Shown: in pieces, positions 48,319 to 59,530 of the stretch
How the letters are laid out: every line of letters begins with the position of its first letter
Numbering within the stretch: the stretch's first letter is position 1
Assembly (NCBI GenBank): GCA_012934845.2
Contig: WNNJ02002222.1
Span: 124,001 to 188,000 of the forward strand
Source of the DNA: Pomphorhynchus laevis
Lineage: Eukaryota > Acanthocephala > Palaeacanthocephala > Echinorhynchida > Pomphorhynchidae
Direction: 5' to 3'
DNA length: 64,000 nucleotides
Position numbers and translations under genes: made by a program
Notes under the pieces: generated by a model
Databases searched by the model: none
What the model was told of the DNA's origin: nothing
What the model saw: only the letters and a program-made list of their open reading frames with translations

Positions 48319-48417
48319 TAGTGCGAAAAATCGCTTGTAACTGTGGTCCAGGAGCCTAAACAGGCTACTATTGATTTTAAATCCATATGAGTTGCTAAAA
48401 AACTGGACTTCGATCAT
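47961..48417. repeat. Spacer with (TA)n microsatellite
   Basis: 48246-48316 is a pure TA run of about 35 units. Open frames reading poly(Ile-Tyr) across it are artefacts. The rest is unassigned. Confidence 0.85.
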
Positions 48418-48737
48418 CTAGCATGGGACTTTCGGGTGTGATCCTCGTAGGACCGTTCATTTAGATATTGTAATATAGATATATTGTAATATAAATATAT
48501 TTTAGATATTAAAATAAGATACTTTTACAACCTCTATATATATGCCTATATATCTTTCCTATATAGATGCCTATATATGTTGTATATGCCTATATATATC
48601 ACTATGCTTTCCTCATGAAGAGGCATAAACACCAGTTTATGCTCTCTCCGATGATTCAGATTAAGGGTAGTTCTGTTTTTCGAGCTTTAAATACTGTTTA
48701 AGCGTGTGTTAAGGTGCCTATAGATGATTATTAAAGT

Positions 48738-48786
48738 CACGGTACTGATGAGCTCCGTTAGATCGAAGCGCGTATACCGTTGTGAA
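48738..48786 (+). ncRNA. Possible second hammerhead, minimal stem III
   Basis: Stem I CACGGTA (48738-48744) pairs with TACCGT(T)G from 48775. CTGATGA is at 48745-48751, followed by a weak stem II GCTC/GATC with one mismatch, GAAG instead of GAAA, almost no room for stem III, and GTA as the cleavage triplet (48772-48774). Stem I pairing is strong, the rest is weak, so this is a degenerate or minimal hammerhead at best. Confidence 0.38.
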
Positions 48787-48969
48787 GTTTGTCGTCATAC
48801 ATAGGATGACTGGGCATACGTAGCGACTTTGAATAATGCAAGAATAATTCGGTTCTATTTCTTAGTCTGATGAGGATATATAGAATGCTGCCTGGTGTTT
48901 ATGCCTCTTCATGAGGAAAACATAGTGATATATTTATGAGTACACCAGTGAGTGTCCCAGGGCAGGTGT

Positions 48970-48975
<6 letters not shown>

Positions 48976-49022
<47 letters not shown>
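48976..49022. repeat. (TA)n microsatellite inside element H
   Basis: About 23 TA units; no coding meaning. Confidence 0.9.
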
Positions 49023-49025
<3 letters not shown>

Positions 49026-49186
49026 CTTTGTAATCTATTATATTGGTCATTTAGTGATCCCGCTGATGTCTATTACACTGAAAAGAATTCACTGCATTGA
49101 CTTCGAAATAGCAAGCTACGTCATGCAATTAGCATATAGTGAATTCTTTCTGCTTTAATCTATATATCGTATGTTTTTCATGTGCA

Positions 49187-49251
49187 TACACTGTATTGAT
49201 GCAACTGATGAGGCTTCTCAAAGCCGAAACGGTACGCCGTCTTGCAGTGTA
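49187..49251 (+). ncRNA. Type I hammerhead ribozyme
   Basis: All parts are present: stem I TGCAA (49200-49204) with TTGCA (49242-49246), extended by TACAC (49187-49191) with GTGTA (49247-49251) around an asymmetric internal loop; core CTGATGA (49205-49211); stem II GGCTT/AAGCC with loop CTCA; GAAA (49226-49229); stem III ACGG/CCGT with loop TACG; cleavage triplet GTC (49239-49241). Every invariant core base matches. The internal loop in stem I facing loop II is the arrangement that gives natural hammerheads activity at physiological magnesium. Self-cleavage after C49241 is predicted. Hammerheads of this type occur in Penelope-like elements, retrozymes and schistosome satellites. Confidence 0.85.
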
Positions 49252-49555
49252 GAAGCATGAAATTCTCTATATATAGAGAAAAGCAGATAGGTGTAATAGA
49301 CAGTCCTGGTTGAATCAAACCTTTTATTTATATATTGGTCCTGCGAGGATCCCAGGCGGCGGTGCTGTTTCCTTTGTAATATATATAATAGGTTGTAGTA
49401 AGTTATATATATTTAATAGGTTTAATAAGTTGTATATATATATTGTAAAAGTATCTTATTATAATATCTAAAATATATTTATATTACAATCTATCTATAT
49501 TACAATATCTAAATGAACGGTCCTACGAGGATCACACCCGAAAGTCCCATGCTAG

Positions 49556-49756
49556 ATAACATATATATAGGCATATACAACATATATAGGCATATATATA
49601 GAAAAAATATATAGGCATATATATAGTAAAAGTATCTAATTATAATATCTAAAATATATTTATATTACAATATAGCTATATTACAATATCTAAATGAACG
49701 GTCCTACGAGGATCACACCCGAAAGTCTCATGCTAGATAACATATATATAGGCATA
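49556..49756. repeat. Second copy of the right arm of element H
   Basis: 49625-49736 repeats 49444-49555 in direct orientation with few changes, joined by TATATAGGCATATA spacers. Confidence 0.9.
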
Positions 49757-51102
49757 TACAACCTCTGCCTAGTGTTTAAAGATGGTGCGCACAGCAATTC
49801 GATCTGGTTAAGAGCGTAAGCCTCAGACAATTTAGCAAAGTGTCGGAAACGCCTTTATTAACAATGTCACACAGTCAACCGAAACGAGCAGTGTGTACCT
49901 CATTCTACTGATGAGTGTTGCCGGGTACTCATCATTTCGATGCTGAAGTGGTCGTCTAGAAGTGACATGGTGACTGAAAGTCGTGAATCGAAGTCCAGTC
50001 TATCAAGCAACACCATTTATTATAAATGCCGTATTTCGTAAGAAATCCTGGACCGTTGTTTACTCAGCACATCCGTGCACTACTATTATACCTGCCGCAT
50101 CCATTTAGGATCCAACGAGTGCAGCGACAATTCAGCAACAACCTCTGCCTAGTGTTTAAGGATGGTCCGCACAGCAATTCGATCTGGTTAAGAGCGTAAG
50201 CCTCAGACAATTTAGCAAAGTATCGGAAACGCCTTTATTCACAATGTCACACAGGTCAACCGAAACGACCAGTGTGTACCTCATTCTACTGATGAGTGTT
50301 GCCGGGTACTCATCATTTCGATGCTGAAGTGGTCGTCTAGAAGTGACATGGTGACTGAAAGTCGTGAATCGAAGTCCAGTCTATCAAGCAACACCATTTA
50401 GTATAAATGCCGTATTTCGTAAGAAATCCTGGACCGTTGTTTACTCAGCACATCCGTGCACTACTATTATACCTGCCGCATCCATTTAGGATCCAACGAG
50501 TGCAGCGACAATTCAGCAACAACCTCTGCCTAGTGTTTAAGGATGGTCCGCACAGCAATTCGATCTGGTTAAGAGCGTAAGCCTCAGACAATTTAGCAAA
50601 GTGTCGGAAACGCCTTTATTCACAATGTCACACAGGCAACCGAAACGACCAGTGTGTACCTCATTCTACTGATGAGTGTTGCCGGGTACTCATCATTTCG
50701 ATGCTGAAGTGGTCGTCTAGAAGTGACATGGTGACTGAAAGTCGTGAATCGAAGTCCAGTCTATCAAGCAACACCATTTAGTATATATATATTCACAATA
50801 TCACACAGTCAACTGAAACGACCAGTGTGTACCTCATTCTACGGATGAGTGTTGCCGGGTACTCATCATTTCGATGCTGAAGTGGTCGTCTAGAAGTGAT
50901 GCCGTATTAAATTGCCGTATTTCGTAAAAAATCCTGGACCGTTGTTTACTCAGCACATCCGTGCACTACTATTATACCTGCCGCATCCATTTAGGATCCA
51001 ACGAGTGCAGCGACAATTCAGCAACAACCTCTGCCTAGTGTTTAAGGATGGTCCGCACAGCAGTTCGATCTGGTTAAGAGTGTAAGCCTCAGACAATTTA
51101 TA
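49757..51102 (+). repeat. 380-bp tandem array, family F
   Basis: CCTCTGCCT recurs at 49762, 50142, 50523 and 51028. The first two periods are 380 and 381; the third unit is a rearranged longer one with an internal partial duplication at about 50790-50930. Units are near-identical. Each contains the foldback TGATGAG...CTCATCA and an A-box-like TGGTTAAGAGCG without a B box. It is the tandem form of the sequence that makes the foldbacks at 34.2-34.7 and 53.1-53.4 kb. Confidence 0.95.
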
Positions 51103-52988
51103 TATCTCTATCACTTCCAACCAATTCGCATCTCATTTGCAACGCAAAATAAATCGAGCTTTGACCTCAATCCACGTAATATTATCTTCTAGTTTCTCCT
51201 ACCTTGCCCCATATCATACTGAACTGTTTCACTTTTCACTTTTATCTATCGAAAGCGTATCTGATGCCCTAGCACGATTACCCAATTCAACCTCTCCTCT
51301 CGATCCTGTTCCAACATACATTCTAAAGTTACTAAGTGACACCATCAGCCCATCTCACTACCATTCGTCGACACCATCAGACACCATCTCACAAGTGTCT
51401 TCAACATGTCTATCCATTTATCACACTACCCTTCGTCGTTCAAACATGCCATAGTTCGCCCATTATTAAAGAAGCATCACCTTGATCCAAGTTCCGCCTC
51501 CTCCTATAGACCAATATCAAACCTTCCGACCATCTCAAAACTTTTCGAGCGTCTCATCCTCAGACAGGTAAGCAACTACATATCATCAAATTCTATGTTT
51601 CCACCTTTTCAATCAACATATCGACCACAACATTCTACTATGACCGCATGCACAAAACTCTCCAATGATCTACTTCTTGCTCTTGACAAACATCTAGTAA
51701 GCCTTGTAATTTCACTTGATTTATCCTCCGCCTTTGATGTAGTTGATCACACTATACTTCTCTCATGTCTCAAACAACGTTACTGCTTCTCGTCTCATGT
51801 CATTTCTTGGTTCAAATCCTACCTCTCAAATCGCTCTTATCACGTAGTCTCCAACTCCAACTCTTCTGCGCCGGTTCCTCTCAGCTGCGGTGTACCACAA
51901 GGATCCGTTCTAGGGCCGCTTCTTTTCACCCTTCTTCTTGGTGATTTATCTTCCATCGTGGTCCCTTTCGGCTTTGAAGTTATTCAGTACGCTGACGATA
52001 TAGTAATCTATGCATCATGCACACTTACATCTGCATCCAACCTCGCTTCTGATGCATCGTCTTGCCTCTCTGTTATTCACGCATATCTTTGTTCAATCCG
52101 TATGTTTTTAAACAACGAGAAATCTAACATGATGTAGATAACACCGCGCCACTCTTACACCCTCGATTTTCCAGTATGCATACACAATTTCCGTCTACCA
52201 GAAGTGACTATCATGACAATCCTCGGTGTCCCTTTTGACAATAATCTCTCGTTTCTGTCTTTTATTCGTAGCAAGATCAGTTCATGCTCCCTCATCCTCC
52301 ATGACATTCGAAGTGTCCGTAGAAACCTCGACGTCAAATCGACAGCTATTTTAATCTCCAGCCTTTTCATGCCTCGTCTAGAATATTGCTTAGGTCTTCT
52401 CGTAAACTGTCCAGCATATCAATTTCACTATCTTCAAAGGATTCTGCACATGGCTGCTAGGGTCATCTTCCGCCTTTGCAAGTACGACCACATCTCCAAC
52501 ACCCTCCGCATCCTTAACTGGCTCGACATTCCGAGCCGCATAACCTCTCAAATTCTCACACTTGCATGGCAAATCAAATTCCGGCACAACCCTCCTTATC
52601 TATATCTTCCTGATAGCGCATCCAATATGACGACTGGTCTCTCCCTAAGAAGTCATCGTTTCTACTCGTTTTTCGTCCCCCGTCACAACAGTAATCACGG
52701 ATATCGTGCGTTCACCATCGCTGCACCACGCCTTTGGAACAAACTTCCTCGAGACACAAAATCATTGACGTCGCTTAAACACTTCAAAACTTCCTTGATC
52801 GCCATACTTCTTGCAAACGAACTAAAATAACACTTTCGGCCGAAATCAATTCAATAACTCTACTTACAAGTTCAAACATTCATCGGACGTAAACTCGTCT
52901 TTTAATTTTTATAGTGGGCATGTAAATGGTTCTATTTTACCATAACGGCCACTCTAAATAAATACTATTTTCTATTCTATTCTATATA
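51103..52988 (+). mobile_element. LINE family B (CR1-like), copy B-2, within the F array
   Basis: 5'-truncated element with linker and RT. Frame 51406-52137 includes HLDPSSASSYRPISNLPTIS, VISLDLSSAFDVVDHTILL, CGVPQGSVLGPLLFTLLLGD and the catalytic VIQYADDIVIYAS. After one stop the same frame resumes at 52204-52830 with TILGVPFDNNLSF and a C-terminal block ending FKTSLIAILLANELK. The 3' UTR ends in a TTCTA-type microsatellite (about 52965-52984) as in CR1-like LINEs. Only one frameshift near 51400 and one stop are seen in the remaining part, so it is the youngest B copy here. The F array resumes at 52989, out of phase. Confidence 0.9.
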
Positions 52989-53264
52989 TAACAACCTCTG
53001 CCTAGTGTTTAAGGATGGTCCGCACAGCAATTCGATCTGGTTAAGAGCGTAAGCCTCAGACAATTAAGCAAAGTGTCGGAAACGCCTTTATTCACAATGT
53101 CACACAGGCAACCGAAACGACCAGTGTGTACCTCATTCTACTGATGAGTGTTGCCGGGTACTCATCATTTCGATGCTGAAGTGGTCGTCTAGAAGTGACA
53201 TGGTGACTGAAAGTCGTGAATCGAATTCCAGTCTATCAAGCAACACCATTTAGTATATATATAC
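52989..53264 (+). repeat. Family F array, resumed unit
   Basis: Starts again at ACAACCTCTGCC and runs through the unit to ACACCATTTAGTATA. The first 77 bases duplicate 51026-51102 left of the LINE. Confidence 0.93.
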
Positions 53265-53412
53265 TAAATGGTGTTGCTTTATAGACTTGACTTCGATTTA
53301 CGACTTTAAGTCACCATGTTACTTCTAGACGACCAAGGAGTACTGGCAACACTCATTAGTAGAATGAAGTACTCACTGGCCGTTTCGGTTGCCTGTGTGA
53401 CATTGTGAATAA
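53265..53412 (-). repeat. Family F inverted arm
   Basis: Reverse complement of the preceding unit, with an internal deletion, joined at the palindrome TTTAGTATATATATACTAAA. It extends to CACATTGTGAATAAA. Confidence 0.9.
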
Positions 53413-54639
53413 AATGGGTACTCATTTACTGATGAAGCTTTGTTGTTGAAGCAAAGCGCGTTTATAAAAAAACATCAAGTGCACTTATTTATTTCTGTCT
53501 TTTTTTGGCGGTTTTACTCAATTACAAAACCTTCTAGTTATTCTTTATATGCACAAATGCGTATCTGTTGGTTACGAGAATAAATTGATCATGGATAAAT
53601 TTATCATGAAGGATAAATTTTCTTAAGAAGATTTATCTTTCATGTCACAAGAAAAAGAGTCAAGCCAGTGTGTCCTGATCTAGAAAAGAAAAGAAAACTT
53701 TTTGCATTAAATTTTTGGAAACCTGTTTTATAGCCCCAAACACCTTTTATTAGTATCTGGGTATACATCTTGCATCAAAATTGTCATTTAGTGAACATAC
53801 TTAACTCAATTGATTACAAATAGCTATGGATTCGTCTCCAGTTCACCGGCGTTGTTATCTATCTTTTGAAAAAGCAATGATGTATCTTAACTTAAGATTG
53901 TTACCGATTATATTCTATGCAATAGAATACTAATTGCGAAAATTATTGTCGGATAATCATGTAAAATATTGTCAACTATAGTTTTAACAATTTCGTGAAT
54001 TTCCTCTTTCACTGAAACTATGTGAAATTCACTGAATGTATCACACAAAAAAACGTTTTCTAGGCTGCATCACATTTTTGAAAGTACAGCATTAGAATTA
54101 TCGAACGAATTCTATCTCACATCTGTGTATATTCAATTAGGTTAAATAGATGCATATAATTTAAAGCGTTATTCTAATTTAAATTCTTAAATTTAAAAAT
54201 ATCTAAATTTTTAAAGTATCTAAAAAATAAAAATTTTGTATATTTTTGGAAATCTGATCCATATCCCAAAACACGTTTTTACCTATTTTTAATTATTAAC
54301 TATAAGTATTTTAGTTTCACGGGTCCTTTGTCTAATCGCTCAGTATTTCACAAATCTAGAAAGATATCCTATCACTTCGTGAATTATCGCCCAAATGGAT
54401 AAAAGGTCAAGTAAGACAAGCCTAATCCTAACATAACTTAAATCTAGCATCGTTAAACGCATATTTATACAATTAGCATTTGAGATTAATGTACATACGA
54501 GATCCACGTCGCATAACTGCGTCGAGGTCGTTTATTTATTTTTTAGTGATCGGGAAACTCGCTTGTACGCAGAATTCTAAATGTTGTATTACAACAGTCA
54601 CGAATAAAGTTTTGAAGGCAGGAGCTGAAATGAAATAAA
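53413..54639. other. Spacer
   Basis: AT-rich, no gene. One CTGATGA near 53429 is followed by a GCTTTG/CAAAGC stem but has no GAAA. Confidence 0.5.
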
Positions 54640-56255
54640 ATATATTTTTAATGCAATATTATTACATACAGAGCATTAGCCACGAGGCTGTTTTGCTAAA
54701 TCACGACAATAAAAAAGAAAGAAAAAGAAAGAAAAAGGTTATTTATAAAACGCCTCGATTTGACTTACCACATCTGGCTTCATTAAACAATTTATCAGCA
54801 TTTTTTGAAAATCCTGAAAGCTCGCAGCATTCACAACGGAAGGGGGTAAATCATTCCATAAGTTACACCCTCGGTGGGAAAGTTGAAATTTTTTAGATAA
54901 TTTTTCATGGTACAAAATATCTAGACAAAGAAAATGTCCTCTTCCTTGTCGACTATTTCTCATAGTAACTTCAGTGGGGAACCTTACACAATATAAGGCA
55001 CGTATAGCCTTCCTACGAACATTATTCGTGTTTAATCTGGTCTTAAGAGTTTGATCAACGATGATTCCCAGATCTGGATACATTACTTAGCTCAGATTCA
55101 CGCTCGGTTGGAAAGTCGAAATTTTTTAGATAATTTTTCATGGTACCAAATATCTAGACAAAGAGAATGTCCTCTTCCTTGTCGACTATTTCTCATAGTA
55201 ACTTCAGTGGGGAACCTTACACAATATAAGGCACGTGGAGCCTTCCTATGAACATTATTCGTGTTTAATCTGGTCTTGAGAGTTTGATCAACGATGATTC
55301 CCAGATCTTTGTGATGGATACATTACTTAGCTCAGATTCACGCTCAGTTGCGAAGTCGAAATTTTTTAGATAATTTTCCATGGTACAAAATAATGTTCCT
55401 ACAAACATTATTCGTGTTTAATCTGGTCTTAAAAGTTTGGTCAACGATGATTCCCGTATATTTGTGATGAATACCTTACTTAGCTCAGATTCATGAATAT
55501 TATACGTATAGGGAATATTTGCTCTTGTTAGTTATCATCATAATACATTTGTTACATTGAGCAAAGGACCAGTTGACCGACAATCAAGATCACTTTATAG
55601 TGAAGTGCAATCCGACGAACTCTTGACAATCTTCCAAATTTTGACATCGTCAGCAAATTCTAAGTGAGAACTTTTGAAGCATAAAAAACCGCTAAGGAAT
55701 ATAATAAGCAGTAGCGGACCCAATACGGAAGCTTTAGGAACACCAGTTGAAATTTTTCTGCTCTTTGAAGATGTGCTATTAATACGCACTCTAAAGGATC
55801 TTTGAACAAAAAAATTGTTTATCTTATTACAAATTTAACGAGAAACACAGTGAAATAATAATGATAATATTCCTTCATGGGGGCTATGTCAAAGGCCCAA
55901 GAAATGTCCAAAAATACGACATCAACCGAGTTACCATCACTGAGAGCATCCACCCATTCTTTACGAGATTGTAATAAATTGGTCAAGCAAGAGCAAACTG
56001 GCCTAAAACCGTGTTGAGAGTTTACAAGGACATGAATACAAACAAAATGTAGATGTAGTCTCTTAGCAATAATACGTTCAAGTATCTTTGAAAAAATACT
56101 CGTGAAACTTATTGGACGAAAATCTGAGCATGCTTGAGCTGGAATCCTCTTATCTAGAGGAACAACAGTAGCTATTGTTCCTGCGGATATTGTTCCTGCG
56201 GATAAACCATCCTTTTTCAAGGACATTTCTCCTGTCGCATTCATCCGTCTAAACA
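54640..56255 (-). mobile_element. LINE family D (CR1 clade), inverted, 5'-truncated
   Basis: On the minus strand: RT start at 56150-55850 (FRPISFTSIFSKILERIIAK, QHGFRPVCSCLTNLL, SVDVVFLDISWAFD), GVPKASVLGPLLLIIF at 55745, FADDVKIWK at 55650, then a C-terminal domain that is partly triplicated (LGIIVDQTLKTRLNTNNVRR, LSHRGCNLWNDLPPSVVNA) ending at 54742. The 3' UTR contains ATTGTCGTGATTTAGCAAAA near 54711. RT is disrupted by indels. Confidence 0.87.
54885..55510. repeat. Tandem duplication inside LINE D
   Basis: GAAATTTTTTAGATAATTTT occurs at 54885 and 55118, and with one change at 55358. Units of 233 and 240 bp plus a shortened third repeat the C-terminal coding block. Confidence 0.92.
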
Positions 56256-56257
56256 AA

Positions 56258-59200
56258 TCTTCTCAATATAATCCTTCCCAGCCTCCTCTTCTACAAATTG
56301 TTGTTAAGCATTGCTCTCACACGTCTTCTGTCCTCTCTCAACGATTTAAATTCATGACATCTTCAACAACTCGAATTTTCCCTGATCGCACCCCTTCTGA
56401 AATCGCACAACTCTCTTCTGCCCGCATCAAAAAACAGCGTCGCGAGGAAAACGGCGAAACATCACTCTCCATCCGAAACATAGACGGAAATTTTCAAGTT
56501 GTCCACACCCGTCCCAAAATTCGATGGCGCTCCATCTCCCCTATGTGTCTTCTCCACTAGACTCTTTCGCCACCACACACGGTTTCCGCCTCGGCCTCCT
56601 TACACTAGATCTATTCTCAATAAATCCGATATTATCCTCAACCTATTCACCAAGCAATCCATCGATCTCTTTTGCCTCACCGAATCCTGGCACTCAGATT
56701 CCGACGACCTTTCCATTCGCCGTCTGCTCTCTGCCGGTTGCTCCCTAGTCGAATCCGCCCGCCCCCTCAGCTTATACCCTTCTAAATTCTCTAATCATGG
56801 CGGCATCGTCGCATGCGCGCGTCACCCCGCGTCTCTTCGCAAAATCAATCCCCCTTTCACACCTTGCTCTTTTGAATTGCTCACCTGCCGTTCTTCTAAC
56901 ACGATCACTCTAGATCTCGCTATTGTATACCGTCCTGATTCATCAGCTCCTACATCCTTATTTTTTACTAAACTCGCTGACCTCCTTTCTCATTGTTCTT
57001 GGTCCTCAATCCCTTCACTCGTTCTAGGCGACTTCAACATCCGCCTAGACCACCCCTCTTCAACGGATTACATCCGGTTCATCAACATTCTATAAAACTA
57101 CAATTACAAACTAATCTCCACTGTCCCTATACATATCCTTGGTGGGGCACTCGACATCATCGCTGTCCTCGATCATTTTGCTACCTACACCTCACTGCCC
57201 ATCTCTAATCCTGGTCTATCCGATCACTTTCTCGTCACCCTTGATCTCACTCACAACCACACCCCTCCTCACACACCTACAATCCTACGTCGCCCTTGGA
57301 GAAATCTTGACCTCTCCCTTCTCCGATCTACCTTACTCAAATCGTCTTTATCCTATCCCACAAAAACATATTCATCTCATCACGATCTCGCCTTTCTTTT
57401 CGACTCTGAACTCACATCCACTCTCGACCTTATCTTGCCCTTCGAGTCTCACCCATACCGTCGCTTGCACCGTGCACCATCGTTTGACATCCAATGCCTA
57501 CTCTCAAAACGTCAACTCCGCCATGCTTTTCGAGACTATCACCGCTCTCTCAGACGTGATTTCCGCTCGATCACTCCGTATTTCCGTGATTCCTATCTTG
57601 CTCTTCGCCGGTCTTATCTCAACATACTACGTACCAAATGCAACTCCTTCTGGCAGCATAAATCATCACTTCATTCAACTCTAAGACTTTATGGCATACT
57701 TTTAACTCAATCCTGGCTCGTTCATCTTCGCCGTGCAACATCAATGCCCATAATTATTCGTCATTTATCCAGACTAAAGTATCCACGTTGCTCTATCACA
57801 CCCCGGTCTCCATCCTATCCTACTCTGCCCCGCCTAGCCTCATCCTTCCGGAACTCTTTAATCTTCTCCCTGTAAACTTTCATGCAGGTAAAAATTTTCA
57901 TGCAGGTCTCCCTCGACCTGCATGAAAATTTACAGTGTTTTGTCCTCATGTTCTTGCCCAACAAAACCTCACCTGCCAATCCCCTGCCTACTCACATATT
58001 AAAATCCACATGCTCATCGATATCCCCGTGTCTCACAACTTTGTATCCGAAGTCGTATCTTCCCTTCACACTGAAAATCCGTCATCGTTCGTCCCATCCT
58101 TAAGAAACAATCACTCGACCCATCCCTTCCTTCTAGCTATCGCGTCATTTCACAACTCCATACTTTTTCTAAGCTCTTAGAACGCCCCATCTTTATACAG
58201 ATCAACGCTTATCTCTCCTCATCCAATATATACCCTCTTTTCCAATCCGCTTTCCGATCTAATCACTCCACAGAAATCGCCTGAATGAAAGTTTACAACT
58301 ACTTACTCATTTCTCGAAATAAGGCTCTATATAGTGTTCTCATCTCCCTCGACCTCTCCTCCGCCTTCGACATCGTCTACCATTCCTCCCTACTTTCTCG
58401 CCTTCGCTATGATTACGGCTTTTCTTCCTCTTCCGTAGCGTGGTTTGCCTCATATCTATCCGACCGTTCATTTCGCTTCTGTTCTAATTCATCATCCTTC
58501 CCTCTGATCCCTACCTTTTGCGGGGTCCCACAAGGTTCAGTCCAAGGTCCCCTGCTTTTTTCTCTTCTGCTTGGTGATCTCTCTCCGTTTATCAAACCTT
58601 TCTCCTTTAACGTCATTAAATACGCCGATGACATCTTCATCTATAATTATGCACCCGCACATCGCATACACGATATCGGCATTTCTGCCTCCAACTGTCT
58701 TTCTTCTATCTACAAACGTCTCTCCAATCTCCATCTCGTTCTAAACCCCGACAAGTCCAAAATAATGTGGATCCTCCCCCGTAAACCAAACATATCTCCT
58801 CCCACTGTATCTTTTGCCTCATCGATCATCCCCATAGTTCACAATCTCATTTTCTTAGGCCTCCGTTTCGATGATCACCTTTTTATTAAACCCTTCGTCC
58901 GTGACAAGGTCCGCTCGTCTAAATTAATTATCCGTGACATCCGCCGTATCCGCCCCCATATATACTTCCGTTCTTGTATGTCTCTTTTTTCAACGCTTCT
59001 TTTTCCTAAAATCGATTACTGCCTTAGCCTTTTCGCCAATTCTCCAAAATTCATCATCCTACCCCTACAACGAATAATCAACACCGCCGTTCGAGTGCTC
59101 TTTCGTCTCCGTCGCTTCGACCACACATCCACATATTTCGCCCAACTCTCCTGGCCCACCATCCACATCCTTATCAAACTTCGCCTTCTTCTCGTAAATT

Positions 59201-59530
59201 TTCGTCTCATCGCTGTCGGCTCCCCATCGTTCATCAACCTTCCTTTCTTAGACGACACTCGCCCCACCTCGCTATCGATGCGTTCCCGTCATACCCTCTT
59301 ACTCCACGTTTCCAATTAATCCAACAACTACGGTATCAGATCCTTCCTTGTTGCCGCCCCACTTGACTTGAATCAACTCTCTCTCAACGTCCGCCGCGCT
59401 CCCTCCTTTATCACCTCCACCGTTCACACCTTCTAGACACATTATTTACATTTTTGTTTTGTTGTGGTCATGTAAACGTGCGCTGGCACGCATTTGCCAC
59501 TTTAAAAATATTTTTTTTATTCGCCATAAC
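56258..59530 (+). mobile_element. LINE family B (CR1-like), copy B-3, endonuclease plus RT
   Basis: Endonuclease pieces at 56560-57095: LFCLTESWHSDSDDLSIRRL, HGGIVACARHPASLRKI, LAIVYRPDSSAP, SLVLGDFNIRLDH. Linker at 57140-57870. RT at 58285-59319: VLISLDLSSAFDIVYHSSLL, CGVPQGSVQGPLLFSLLLGD, VIKYADDIFIYNYA, then the C-terminal block to MRSRHTLLLHVSN. The 3' UTR carries TTGTTGTGGTCATGTAAACG and ends near 59525. The RT part is a single 344-codon frame, whereas the endonuclease and linker have several frame breaks and one inserted palindrome. Confidence 0.88.
57892..57931. repeat. Perfect 16-bp hairpin inserted in LINE B-3
   Basis: AAATTTTCATGCAGGT, loop CTCCCTCG, ACCTGCATGAAAATTT. A direct duplicate of TTTCATGCAGGT lies just upstream. 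The B-5 copy (62150-62190) lacks the whole insert. The arm resembles the element's own CCTGCATGAAAGTTTAC found about 620 bases further on. Confidence 0.95.

Larger units (their letters stand above)
48418..49555 (+). mobile_element. Inverted-repeat element H with hammerhead ribozyme
   Basis: Arms of 112 bp (48418-48529 and 49444-49555) are reverse complements containing CGGGTGTGATCCTCGTAGGA. Nested inverted pairs lie inside: ATGAAGAGGCATAAACACC (48614-48632) with its complement near 48896-48914, TGTCTATTACAC (about 49062) with GTGTAATAGACA (about 49290), and GAATTCACT/AGTGAATTC (49086/49137). There is no ORF. It carries a hammerhead at 49187-49251 and a possible second at 48738-48786, both plus strand. 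Size, lack of ORF and ribozymes recall retrozymes or Penelope-like terminal repeats, but the inverted arms are unusual for retrozymes. Confidence 0.7.

Noticed and set aside
48187-49158. Frames encoding poly(Ile-Tyr)
   Set aside because: They read through (TA)n microsatellites.
49860-50760. CTGATGAG near CGAAAC in every family F unit, with GGCAAC/GTTGCC able to form a stem II (type II hammerhead)
   Set aside because: Only 23 bases separate GAAAC from CTGATGA, and they cannot form both stem III and stem I around an NUH triplet. The opposite strand has no core either.
53425-53460. CTGATGA followed by a GCTTTG/CAAAGC stem
   Set aside because: There is no GAAA after the stem and no stem III or cleavage triplet.
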